Positions 47,310-55,221 of a stretch of DNA of 64,000 nucleotides are shown piece after piece. How positions within the stretch are numbered: position 1 is the stretch's first letter; the number at the start of each line of letters is the position of its first letter. The translations under genes and the position numbers were made by a program. This DNA is from CAWDMC01 sp963803295 (lineage in GTDB: Bacteria; Acidobacteriota; Terriglobia; UBA7540). The DNA is taken from assembly GCA_963803295.1 (NCBI GenBank), contig CAWDMC010000010.1, positions 496,001-560,000 on the forward strand, given 5' to 3'. The notes under the pieces were generated by a model. The model saw nothing but the letters and a program-made list of their open reading frames with translations. It was not told the origin of the DNA and ran no database searches.

Positions 47310-50183
47310 CTATCCGAGCAGCCGCAACCCCTCGGGTAACGACTCCCCAAAGATTCGGACAGCGTCGGACCTGTCTACAGGAACGTGCTCACGAAGGCTG
47401 GCGCTGTGTTCCTCGGAAACGCCCGCGGCTTTGAAAGTGGTCAGGGCCGTCTGGCGCAGATCCTCCGGTATATCGCGTGAGCGATCGTCAGTGCGGGCAC
47501 CAAGGTTAACGATGGCGGCAGCGGTTTCCGGCGTGAACTTCGACGCCTGAAGCAGGGCGTTGAGCCATTGGGCAGCGATATCCACTGGCACGACGCAGTT
47601 CAGGGCCCCGTAAAGCGGAATCCGTGCTCCCACCCGCCCCAGCGACCAAAGATAGCCTTTGTCGACTGGATCTCTCTTCAACCGCGATAGCAATGCCTCT
47701 CCGATCCTGACACGCTCAGTGACGGGGAGATCCTCGAGGCTCGCCAGGAGCCGCCATCCCTCGCGCTCGACATGACTGTTGAGGCGCCCTCCAGGCTTCT
47801 TCATGCCGATCCCGAGGGGCGCTCTATACTTTTGGTAAAGGTCGCGCTGTTGCCCCGGGCTGAGTCCGCCAGCCACTCGCCGCCATAGAATCAGCCATTC
47901 CGCCTGGCATTGAAAATCATTGGGAAAGATCAGGCCAGCAGGGTAGATCTTCCGCGCCTGCACGATTCGCATCGCATCCATCAGATCCCCAAAACCGGGA
48001 CGAAGGCAGAATCCGAAAAGGTTAAGCCAGCGAGCCTCAAAATGTGAACTGCTCCGGCGGCCTTCAGCAAGCGCGGCAAGGGTGTCGGCAAGCCGGCGGA
48101 TAACGCTCATCGGCCAGTCATCCCGGCCGCGGCGCAGGATCGTCTCGAGACTGCTCATCAGCAATTGGGGGGGAGTGCCTGTTCCTTCGCCCTGTTGGCG
48201 GGCGGTCACGGCTGGGTCGCCAAAAACAGCGCGAATGACGCGTTCCCCTTCTTCCAGAACAGAATCGGGAACAGCAGGCCGGGATTGTCCTGGAACCGGC
48301 GGGTCTTCCACTGTAGGCTCCGCTCCGCGCAATTGGAACTCGAGCCGCCATTTGTGGTGAGTGGCAAGGGAATCACACCAGAGTTCGAGCGTACCGACAT
48401 CCGTGTAGTTCGCCCTGAGCCTTACTTTCGCCTCGACTTCCGCGAAATTCTTGCCGAATCGCAGCAAAGTGACCAGCGGCGCGTGCCTGTGGATCTCGTC
48501 ATTGTCCACCGTCACTATTTCTTCATGGGCGTCATGCCGGTGGTTGGAGCTATAGAGCGTGAACGAAACCGGCCGGTTGGCTAAGACCTTGAACTCACGT
48601 GCCTCGAGCGGCAACATCGTACCTTCTTCGGTGCCGGCTGGCAACACGCAGACTGCCTTGGGCCGCTGATCCGAATCCCGCTGGTCCACTTCCACGCCGA
48701 TGTAATACGTCCGAGCGCTTCCGGCCCGGATACGCAAACCGCCTGATCTCCGGACCCAGCCGTAGTAGGCAGCTCCGAGGGCAACAGCGGATTCCGGCGT
48801 GGAGGCGCTCAAAACCCGCAACTGCCATTCCTTTTCTTCGTAGTTGAACCATTTGCGAACCGCCTCCACTATCCTCTCGCGCGCGATGGCAGGGGTGAAG
48901 AAGCCGCCATTGAAGAGAATGGCGTCGGGCCGGACCATCCCCGCTGCTCTCGGGAGAGCTCGCCGACATTGTACTGATCGGTCTGCTTGGGTCAGACCCG
49001 CTTGCGTCAGAAATGCTGCCAGGTGGCGCGTGATGGCAGGCTCGCTCGCATAGGGGAGACTGAGTTCACGGAGTCCCGCACGCTTCTCGCGGGTTGGCAA
49101 GTCGTCCGCAGCTGTGAGGGGCAGAAAGCCGCCTTGAAGGGCTTTGAGAACTTCTTCGCGGGTTAATTGGGTGGTAAGTGATCCACCGACGACAGATCTT
49201 CCCGAACCCAGAATACTGATGGGGAGACTATCCGGTCCAGAGTCGCTGAGCAATCGTTCCTTGGCTGCTGAGCAGGCGCGTTCGAGCGCTCGCCTCTGTA
49301 CTAAGCTAAGCTTTGGCGAATTTAGGTTCTGCTCGAGACCGCGCGCCAAAGCCAGATCAAGATTGTCGCCACCGAGCAGCAGATGCTCGCCTACAGCCTG
49401 CCTCTCGAAATGCACCTCACCCTCAACGAGATGCGTTCGGATCAGGCTGAAGTCGGTGGTGCCTCCACCGACATCGCAGACCAGAACCAATTCATTGTCA
49501 CGCATTTCCTGCTTCAGTGTGCTTCGATGGGCTTTGATCCAGTCGTAGAAGGCCGCCAATGGCTCTTCAAGCATCGCCATCTTCTCGATGCCCGCTTTTC
49601 GCGCCGCTTCCACAGTGAGTTCGCGAGCCTCTTCATCAAACGAAGCCGGCACGGTCAGGACGATCTCTTGTTCTTCGAAGCGCAAGCCTTGATCGAACGT
49701 GCCTCCGGCCACAATATGGTTCCAGGCGTCGCGCATGTGGCAGAGATAGAGGCTGGACGCCTCGACGGGTGAGACCATTGGCTCCCCGACCTCCGCTCCC
49801 CAGGGCAGAATCGCCGCTCGGCGATCGACTGCCGAGTGACAGATCCATGATTTTGCCGAAGCGATCTGGCGGCCCGGCGCCAAGGCGCCTTGTTCTCGAG
49901 CCAGAACCCCAACGATGGAACTCGTGTCTTGAGCCTTGAGGAACGGACGCGGATCGAACCAGGGAAGTCTCAGATTCGCATTTCCAGGGTCAGTCGGGAA
50001 ATAGAGGAAGGAAGGCAGAGAAGCCTGGCTATCGATTTCACCTTCTCGAACGAGTTGCGGGATCGTAAAGACACGGACTTGAGGGCTTGGTGTCGAACCC
50101 CGCTCCTGGCTGTCGACATACGCGACTACAGAGTTCGTGGTGCCAAGATCGATGCCGATGATGTATCGAGAAAAGGTCTCCAT
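47310..50183 (-). CDS. Large Hsp70-family protein with long C-terminal extension
   Basis: A 957-aa DnaK-like ATPase. Phosphate-binding loop one is IIGIDLGTTNSVVAYVD at the N-terminus, loop two is LVCDVGGGTTDFSLI, HLLLGGDNLDLALARGLE follows, and ILFNGGFFTPAIARERI is the adenosine-site region. The actin-like ATPase fold is therefore complete. Beyond about residue 600 it lacks a normal DnaK substrate-binding domain and lid, and instead continues about 300 residues of helix-rich sequence. The start ATG (50183) is preferred to GTG 50186 by comparison with its paralogue. No ribosome site is visible, and a terminator-like hairpin ends just eight bases upstream. It is last in a DUF2760-Hsp70-Hsp70 row. 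Client and J-protein partners are unknown. Confidence 0.85.
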   Translation of the reverse strand: METFSRYIIGIDLGTTNSVVAYVDSQERGSTPSPQVRVFTIPQLVREGEIDSQASLPSFLYFPTDPGNANLRLPWFDPRPFLKAQDTSSIVGVLAREQGALAPGRQIASAKSWICHSAVDRRAAILPWGAEVGEPMVSPVEASSLYLCHMRDAWNHIVAGGTFDQGLRFEEQEIVLTVPASFDEEARELTVEAARKAGIEKMAMLEEPLAAFYDWIKAHRSTLKQEMRDNELVLVCDVGGGTTDFSLIRTHLVEGEVHFERQAVGEHLLLGGDNLDLALARGLEQNLNSPKLSLVQRRALERACSAAKERLLSDSGPDSLPISILGSGRSVVGGSLTTQLTREEVLKALQGGFLPLTAADDLPTREKRAGLRELSLPYASEPAITRHLAAFLTQAGLTQADRSVQCRRALPRAAGMVRPDAILFNGGFFTPAIARERIVEAVRKWFNYEEKEWQLRVLSASTPESAVALGAAYYGWVRRSGGLRIRAGSARTYYIGVEVDQRDSDQRPKAVCVLPAGTEEGTMLPLEAREFKVLANRPVSFTLYSSNHRHDAHEEIVTVDNDEIHRHAPLVTLLRFGKNFAEVEAKVRLRANYTDVGTLELWCDSLATHHKWRLEFQLRGAEPTVEDPPVPGQSRPAVPDSVLEEGERVIRAVFGDPAVTARQQGEGTGTPPQLLMSSLETILRRGRDDWPMSVIRRLADTLAALAEGRRSSSHFEARWLNLFGFCLRPGFGDLMDAMRIVQARKIYPAGLIFPNDFQCQAEWLILWRRVAGGLSPGQQRDLYQKYRAPLGIGMKKPGGRLNSHVEREGWRLLASLEDLPVTERVRIGEALLSRLKRDPVDKGYLWSLGRVGARIPLYGALNCVVPVDIAAQWLNALLQASKFTPETAAAIVNLGARTDDRSRDIPEDLRQTALTTFKAAGVSEEHSASLREHVPVDRSDAVRIFGESLPEGLRLLG

Positions 50184-50190
50184 CACATGG

Positions 50191-50231
50191 AAAAAGGGCC
50201 CGGCGCGGCAGGTGTACCTCGCCGCACCCTT
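50191..50231 (-). terminator. Terminator-like hairpin between the two Hsp70 genes
   Basis: On the minus strand a stem of AAGGG/CCCTT and GCGGC/GCCGC, extended by AGG/CCT around a four-base loop, is followed by five T residues (complement of 50191-50195). It lies 48 bases after the stop of the shorter Hsp70 gene and only about eight bases before the start of the longer one. It may act as a partial terminator or attenuator. Confidence 0.55.
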
Positions 50232-50278
50232 ATTAGGCTGGTTAGTGAGATTGGAAGATGACCCGCGGGTACGGCAAG

Positions 50279-52126
50279 CTACCCTAATGATTCTTTTTCC
50301 CGAATGTTGAATTCAAGCTTCCATCGCTGCGCACTATCTCGCGAAACGCACCAGAGCTCGAGCGTACCCACTTCTGTAACCCGTGTCTCAAGACGTACAG
50401 GCAGGACTGCGCCTTCCTGGCCGTCGACTTTCAGTGTTACTTCAAGGGGACTCAGTTCCTGGATCTCGTCGCCCCAATCCTCAACCAGACTGCCAATGGC
50501 ATCCTGCTTGCGAATGCTCGAGCTTAGGAAGCGGAACTCAGCTGGCTCACCGACTACCAGGCCGAACTCACGGTCGGGAATCTTGGCTTCGGTGCCCTCC
50601 TCCATTCCGAACGGGACCACACAGAGCGCCTTGACCGGCGCCTCCAGGCCGGGTACGGCGGGCATCGCGCTTTCAATGCCGATATAGTGAGTACGCGCAG
50701 CTCCACTTCGGATCCTGACACCGCGACCCCGCCGCGCCCCGCCGTAGTACGCCGCGCCCCGCGCCACTGCGTGGTCGAGATCAGGCGCCGCTAGGATCTC
50801 CTTGTTGGTCAGCGGTGCGAATTCCTCGTCGGCGAGCCAGCCGTTCAGCACCTCCATCAGCCGCGAACGCAGCGGCTCCGCTTTCATCACGCCGCCGTTA
50901 AAGAGAACGTGAGTAGGACACGCGAATCCTGTTGACCCGCGACGAATCCTACTGCCTTCGGGAACCGAAATGGTCTGTTGCGAGAGGAATCGAGCCAGAT
51001 GCCTGGTGATGGCGGCATCGGCGGCGTAGGGCAGGCCAAGTTCCTGGAATCCGATTCGCCGCTGGCGGGCAGGCATTTCCGTGCTGCGCGTCCTGGGAAA
51101 GAAGCCCTCCAGCAGAACCTGATTCAAATCGTCGCGAGTGAGTTCGGCCTTGAGCGCGCCTCCTACCAGTTTGCTTCCCTTACCGAGAATCGTAACCGTC
51201 TGTTTCTGCGTGTTCGGCTTCTCAAACAGGGTCTCTTTCGCCCGTCTCGATAGATGCCAGAGACTCTGCAATTGCAGAGTGTCGATGCGCTGCCCTCCGG
51301 CCTCTATCCTCTGTTGCAGCAGGCGTGCGAGCGCCAGGTCCATATTGTCGCCGCCCAGCAGAATGTGATCGCCGACCGCGATGCGGTCTAGTGTCAGTTC
51401 ACCTTCTTTCTCTGAGACGGCGATCAAGCTGAAATCCGTGGTGCCGCCGCCAACATCACATACCAGCACCAGGTCGCCGACTTTCACCTGCCTGCGCCAA
51501 CGATCACGCTGGCTCTCGATCCAAGAGTAGAAAGCCGCTTGTGGTTCTTCGAGCAGCGTCACATGCTCGAAGCCAGCTTTCTGGGCAGCATGCCGGGTCA
51601 ATTCCCGGGCCTGCTCATCGAACGACGCCGGTACCGTGAGGAATACATCCTGTTCGCGCAATGGCGCTCCCGATGATTTCCAAAGACGCGCGTCCCAGAC
51701 TTTGCCGAGGTACTCCAGATAGGCGATGGAAGCTTCTAGGGGGGAAAGCTTCGGAACCTCGTCAGGAGCACGCCAAGGCAGAATGGGTGTGGTGCGATCT
51801 ACTTCCGCGTAGCAGAGCCACGACTTGGCAGAGGAGACAAGCCGGGCCGGGCTCTCCGCCCCGCGTTTGCGCGCCAGTTCACCGATCACGAATCGCGGAT
51901 TCTCGTCCCAGGGCAGAGCGAGGCTACCTTTGGGAAAGTCCATCGCTCCGGCCACGTAGAGGAATGACGGCAACAAGCTGAGTTCGGCAACTTCGTTGGG
52001 ATTGACCAGTTGCGGGATGGCCAGGGTCGCAACCCGCGCCTCCTCCTCAGCGATCGTGCTGTCCAGGTACGCCAAGGCGGAATTAGTGGTCCCAAGGTCA
52101 ATCCCGACGATGTAACGTGGGTCCAA
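50279..52126 (-). CDS. Hsp70-family protein (short paralogue)
   Basis: A 615-aa DnaK-like ATPase starting YIVGIDLGTTNSALAYLD, with VLVCDVGGGTTDFSLIAV, HILLGGDNMDLALARLLQ and HVLFNGGVMKAEPLRSRLM, so nucleotide binding and hydrolysis are likely. The C-terminal part (about residues 480-615) is a small beta-rich domain (FGLVVGEPAEFRFLSS, LELWCVSRDSAQRWKLEFNI). It is shared in outline with the longer neighbour (LELWCDSLATHHKWRLEFQL) and is unlike the DnaK peptide-binding domain. The start is TTG at 52126 with AGGA seven bases upstream. It lies 72 bases after the DUF2760 gene in the same direction. Both chaperone-like genes appear to be ancient duplicates. Confidence 0.85.
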   Translation of the reverse strand: MDPRYIVGIDLGTTNSALAYLDSTIAEEEARVATLAIPQLVNPNEVAELSLLPSFLYVAGAMDFPKGSLALPWDENPRFVIGELARKRGAESPARLVSSAKSWLCYAEVDRTTPILPWRAPDEVPKLSPLEASIAYLEYLGKVWDARLWKSSGAPLREQDVFLTVPASFDEQARELTRHAAQKAGFEHVTLLEEPQAAFYSWIESQRDRWRRQVKVGDLVLVCDVGGGTTDFSLIAVSEKEGELTLDRIAVGDHILLGGDNMDLALARLLQQRIEAGGQRIDTLQLQSLWHLSRRAKETLFEKPNTQKQTVTILGKGSKLVGGALKAELTRDDLNQVLLEGFFPRTRSTEMPARQRRIGFQELGLPYAADAAITRHLARFLSQQTISVPEGSRIRRGSTGFACPTHVLFNGGVMKAEPLRSRLMEVLNGWLADEEFAPLTNKEILAAPDLDHAVARGAAYYGGARRGRGVRIRSGAARTHYIGIESAMPAVPGLEAPVKALCVVPFGMEEGTEAKIPDREFGLVVGEPAEFRFLSSSIRKQDAIGSLVEDWGDEIQELSPLEVTLKVDGQEGAVLPVRLETRVTEVGTLELWCVSRDSAQRWKLEFNIREKESLG

Positions 52127-52198
52127 ATCAATGTCCTTTCGGAGGAGGCAGAAGACGCTCCAGGCATGTCATCCCGAGCATCCAGGGCCTTCGCCCGC

Positions 52199-52759
52199 TC
52201 AGGCGATCTCGATCTCGGCGGCGGCAACCACGGAACGTCCACTCTCTTGTGGCAACGGAGGTAGGTTCACCTTAGTGGCACGCCAGCCGCGATGCCGCAA
52301 CAGACCCGATAAGGGTAGTTGGCCCGTCACGTTTCCAATTAGCTTCAACGCCGATGGATCGAAGCCGGGCTGCACGGTAACTCGCTGGCCCTCTTCCGAA
52401 GCCATGATCGGCTCGATCGTGATGTAACGGTCGAGAGCCTGGCGGCAACTCGCGTGCAACGCCCGGACAGCAGTGCCCAGCTGCGAGTCCTGATAGGGGG
52501 AGACATCTTCCGTAAGGAAATCGATCAGTCTGCCCTCACGTTGCAGGAGCGCGAGCACCTGGATCGCCCGGTCATAGTGCTCCGCCCCAGCCTGACGGGC
52601 GTCCCCCGAGTGGACAGCCGCATCATCGCCCACCCCAACCGAGGCGGGCTTCTGAAAAGACGCGAGCTCGGTAGCAATATCGGCGTCCAATTCGCCACGA
52701 AAGAGGAGCGAGAAGAAACAGCGGAATGCATATGTGAGGCGCTTCCCAAAACTCATCAT
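52199..52759 (-). CDS. DUF2760-family protein
   Basis: A 186-aa protein. The N-terminal 25 residues (SFGKRLTYAFRCFFSLLFRG) form an amphipathic or membrane-touching helix. The DUF2760 domain follows with AIQVLALLQREGRLIDFLTED, YQDSQLGTAVRALHASCRQAL and DRYITIEPI, and the end is beta-rich (GQRVTVQPGFDP, WRATKVNLPPLP). The function of DUF2760 is unknown, but the family is often encoded beside one or two Hsp70-like genes, as here. The ATG at 52759 has GGAG five bases upstream; a GTG two codons earlier is less likely. It is the first gene of the three-gene row, so it could be an adaptor or membrane anchor for the Hsp70 pair. Confidence 0.8.
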   Translation of the reverse strand: MMSFGKRLTYAFRCFFSLLFRGELDADIATELASFQKPASVGVGDDAAVHSGDARQAGAEHYDRAIQVLALLQREGRLIDFLTEDVSPYQDSQLGTAVRALHASCRQALDRYITIEPIMASEEGQRVTVQPGFDPSALKLIGNVTGQLPLSGLLRHRGWRATKVNLPPLPQESGRSVVAAAEIEIA

Positions 52760-53113
52760 GTTCACTCCTCGCTAACAGTCCCGCCGGCGGCGCCAACTCC
52801 CTCACGCCCCAAGCTGCCTAGTCACTCGTCCGAATGGGTATCCGCCTCTGTTAAGGATACTATATGCCATTGGTTCCTCATTCACGATCTACGCCTGCCG
52901 CCCTTCCCTGTTTGCGCTGCCGGGATGTGCTCTAAATTCGAGTAGAAGAAGTCTTATCGCGCCCCACGTGGCGTGACCGTAATTGAGAACAGAAGCACTT
53001 AGAAAACAACAGTCAGCTCTCAATGCTTCTTTATGCTTTGTGAGGAGTAATCTCTGAGTAATAACGTCCTAACTACGGTTGACATAGCCTGCCCGCGGGC
53101 GTATACATCCCGC
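52760..53113. other. Divergent intergenic region, 354 bases
   Basis: It holds the promoter region of the DUF2760-Hsp70 row on one side and the metallopeptidase promoter on the other. AGAAGCA (52991-52997) and TGCTTCT (53024-53030) can pair on the plus strand around a 26-base loop, followed by a T-rich TTATGCTTTG. I see no gene and no firm promoter for the minus-strand row. Confidence 0.4.
53079..53107 (+). promoter_or_regulatory. Sigma-70 promoter predicted to give a leaderless mRNA
   Basis: TTGACA (53079-53084) and TATACA (53102-53107) are exactly 17 bases apart. The expected transcription start, six to seven bases downstream, falls on the ATG at 53114. No ribosome site precedes that ATG. 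The spacer contains the 10-bp perfect palindrome GCCCGCGGGC (53091-53100), a possible operator between the hexamers. Confidence 0.6.
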
Positions 53114-55132
53114 ATGAGGTGCCCTCCTCTTCGCGTTCTCGCTTTCGGCCTCGTTTTCGCCCTCTCTGCCCGCGTAGCATTGGCCTCGAAATCGCAGCAG
53201 TGGATCGAACTGCGCAGCCCCAATTTCATTGTCGTCACCAATAGCAATGAGAGCCAGGCAATGCGCGTGGCCTATCAGTTTGAGACGATTCGAGCCGTGT
53301 TCCGCGAATTCTTCAGGATCAACGCCGCCAAGGACGAGCGTGTGACCATCCTTGCCGCCAAAGACGAAGATACGCTGAAGACCTTGTTGCCCGATTACTG
53401 GGCCAGAAAGGGATCGGTGCATCCGGCCGGCATTTATCTGGGCAGTCCAGAAAAGAACTACATTGCCTTGAGGCTCGACGTCAGCCTTAATGTAGACGCC
53501 GACGAACCCTTCGGACCCGTCTACCACGAATACGTCCACTACCTCACCCGGCGGCTCATGTCACAGCTGCCGTTATGGCTGGTGGAGGGCTTGGCGGAGT
53601 TCTACGGCAACACGCGTATCAGCAAAAAGACTGCGTTCGTTGGAGCGCCGAGCGGCTCGAACCTCGCCATACTTAAGAACAATCGTCTGCTGCCGCTCGC
53701 CACGCTTTTTGCGGTGAACGCTTCCTCCCCCCACTACCACGAGGATGGCAAGAGTTCGATCTTGTACGCGCAATCGTGGGCGCTGACGCACTATCTGGTG
53801 ACCCGCGACTGGCGCGAGAAAAGTAATCGATTTTATCAATTTGTGACTCTGCTGGGCGAGAACGTGGAGCCCGAGAAAGCAGCTTGGCGCACCATCGGCG
53901 ATCCCGCGGTGATCGAGAAGGAATTGAACGCCTATGTCCGGCAATACGCGTTTACCGCTTCATCCATAGAGACGCCTCCTGAGGTAGATGAAAGCAAGTT
54001 CGAGGTGCAGCCCCTCAGCGAAGGCGAGTCGCTGGCCGCGCGCGCGGATCTCATGGTGCACAGTCGCCACTACGCCGACGCCAAGCCGATGCTGGAGGAG
54101 GCCATTAGGCTTTCGCCGAAACTGGGCGCGGCCTATGAAAGCATGGGATTCCTTTACGCCCAGCAAAACCTAATGGAGCAGGCTTCGATGTGGTACGCCA
54201 AGGCTGTAGAGCTCGATTCCCAGAGCTACCTGACTCACTACTACTACAGCCTGAACCTGATGAAGGGCGCAATGGATCCCGGTTCGGCGTCCAAGGCGGA
54301 ATCAAGCCTGCGCACTGCCCTCAAGCTGGATCCGGACTTCGCTCCCGCCTGCGACGCGCTCGCTTACCTGTTGGCCTCGCGCAATGAGAAGCTGGAGGAA
54401 GCGCAAAGACTAGCCCTTCAGGCGGTATCTCTGGAGAAAGGAAATGTTCACTACCGGCTTCGCGTAGCGCAGGTGCTCACGCATATGGGACGGCCTGAGG
54501 ACGCGGTTACCGTAGCCACTCGCGCGGCTGCCATGGCCAAAACTCCCCAGGAGCAGACGGAAGCTCGGGCGACCCTCACCAACGCCGAGCAGCTCCGGGA
54601 CTATCAGGCGCGCCTCAAGGAGAAGGAGGAGGCCCTTCGGCGAGTACCGGAGACCCGCGCCGATCAAGCCGACACGACGGGGACGGCCATCCAATCGATC
54701 CGATCGAGTGCCGCCAGTAGCCCGATTGCCGACGGAAACTCGCACGCCGGCGCGGTAATGCCGCCAACCCTCCAGCACCAGGCACCTCCGCCCGACGACA
54801 ACACGGGTCCGGTTACACGGCTGCACATGCTCCCGCAGCATGACGCGCGACCGGAGGTCCTGCCAACCCGTAAGGTGTTTGAGGGAAAAATTACGGAGGG
54901 CAGCTGCACGGGCCTGACATCGCTCGAGCTCACGGTGAAATCGGCGGCCAGTGAAAGGCAGTTCTACAACGACAGCTACATGAAGATCTCCTACAGCTCC
55001 CTGGGCTTTACCCCAAAAGGCATTCTCAATCCGTGCCTCGATCTGAAGGGGATGTCTGCCCGCATCACCTATCATCCCGCTAAAGACCAGCCTCAGCGCG
55101 GCGAGATCGTGGCAATTACACTCGTAAAGTAA
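53114..55132 (+). CDS. Exported zinc-metallopeptidase-like protein with TPR repeats
   Basis: A 672-aa protein. The signal peptide covers about residues 1-25 (LAFGLVFALSARVALA). A peptidase domain follows with HEYVH (about His138-His142) and, near residue 158, VEGLAEFYG, which supplies the third ligand of a gluzincin-type zinc site. This pattern is seen in peptidase MA-like and DUF1570 proteins. TPR units follow (SPKLGAAYESMGFLYAQQ, DPDFAPACDALAYLLASR) over about residues 300-500. The C-terminal 200 residues are Pro/Ala-rich, then beta-rich, with two Cys. Substrate unknown. Its promoter places the transcript start on the ATG. The phosphodiesterase cluster follows 89 bases later. Confidence 0.8.
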   Translation: MRCPPLRVLAFGLVFALSARVALASKSQQWIELRSPNFIVVTNSNESQAMRVAYQFETIRAVFREFFRINAAKDERVTILAAKDEDTLKTLLPDYWARKGSVHPAGIYLGSPEKNYIALRLDVSLNVDADEPFGPVYHEYVHYLTRRLMSQLPLWLVEGLAEFYGNTRISKKTAFVGAPSGSNLAILKNNRLLPLATLFAVNASSPHYHEDGKSSILYAQSWALTHYLVTRDWREKSNRFYQFVTLLGENVEPEKAAWRTIGDPAVIEKELNAYVRQYAFTASSIETPPEVDESKFEVQPLSEGESLAARADLMVHSRHYADAKPMLEEAIRLSPKLGAAYESMGFLYAQQNLMEQASMWYAKAVELDSQSYLTHYYYSLNLMKGAMDPGSASKAESSLRTALKLDPDFAPACDALAYLLASRNEKLEEAQRLALQAVSLEKGNVHYRLRVAQVLTHMGRPEDAVTVATRAAAMAKTPQEQTEARATLTNAEQLRDYQARLKEKEEALRRVPETRADQADTTGTAIQSIRSSAASSPIADGNSHAGAVMPPTLQHQAPPPDDNTGPVTRLHMLPQHDARPEVLPTRKVFEGKITEGSCTGLTSLELTVKSAASERQFYNDSYMKISYSSLGFTPKGILNPCLDLKGMSARITYHPAKDQPQRGEIVAITLVK

Positions 55133-55221
55133 GCGGGGCTTCGCTGGGACCGATCAACAATCCTCGTCTGCGGCGCGCACTTTGTACAGAACAGAAACAG
55201 ACTAGAAACAGACCTGTCTGA

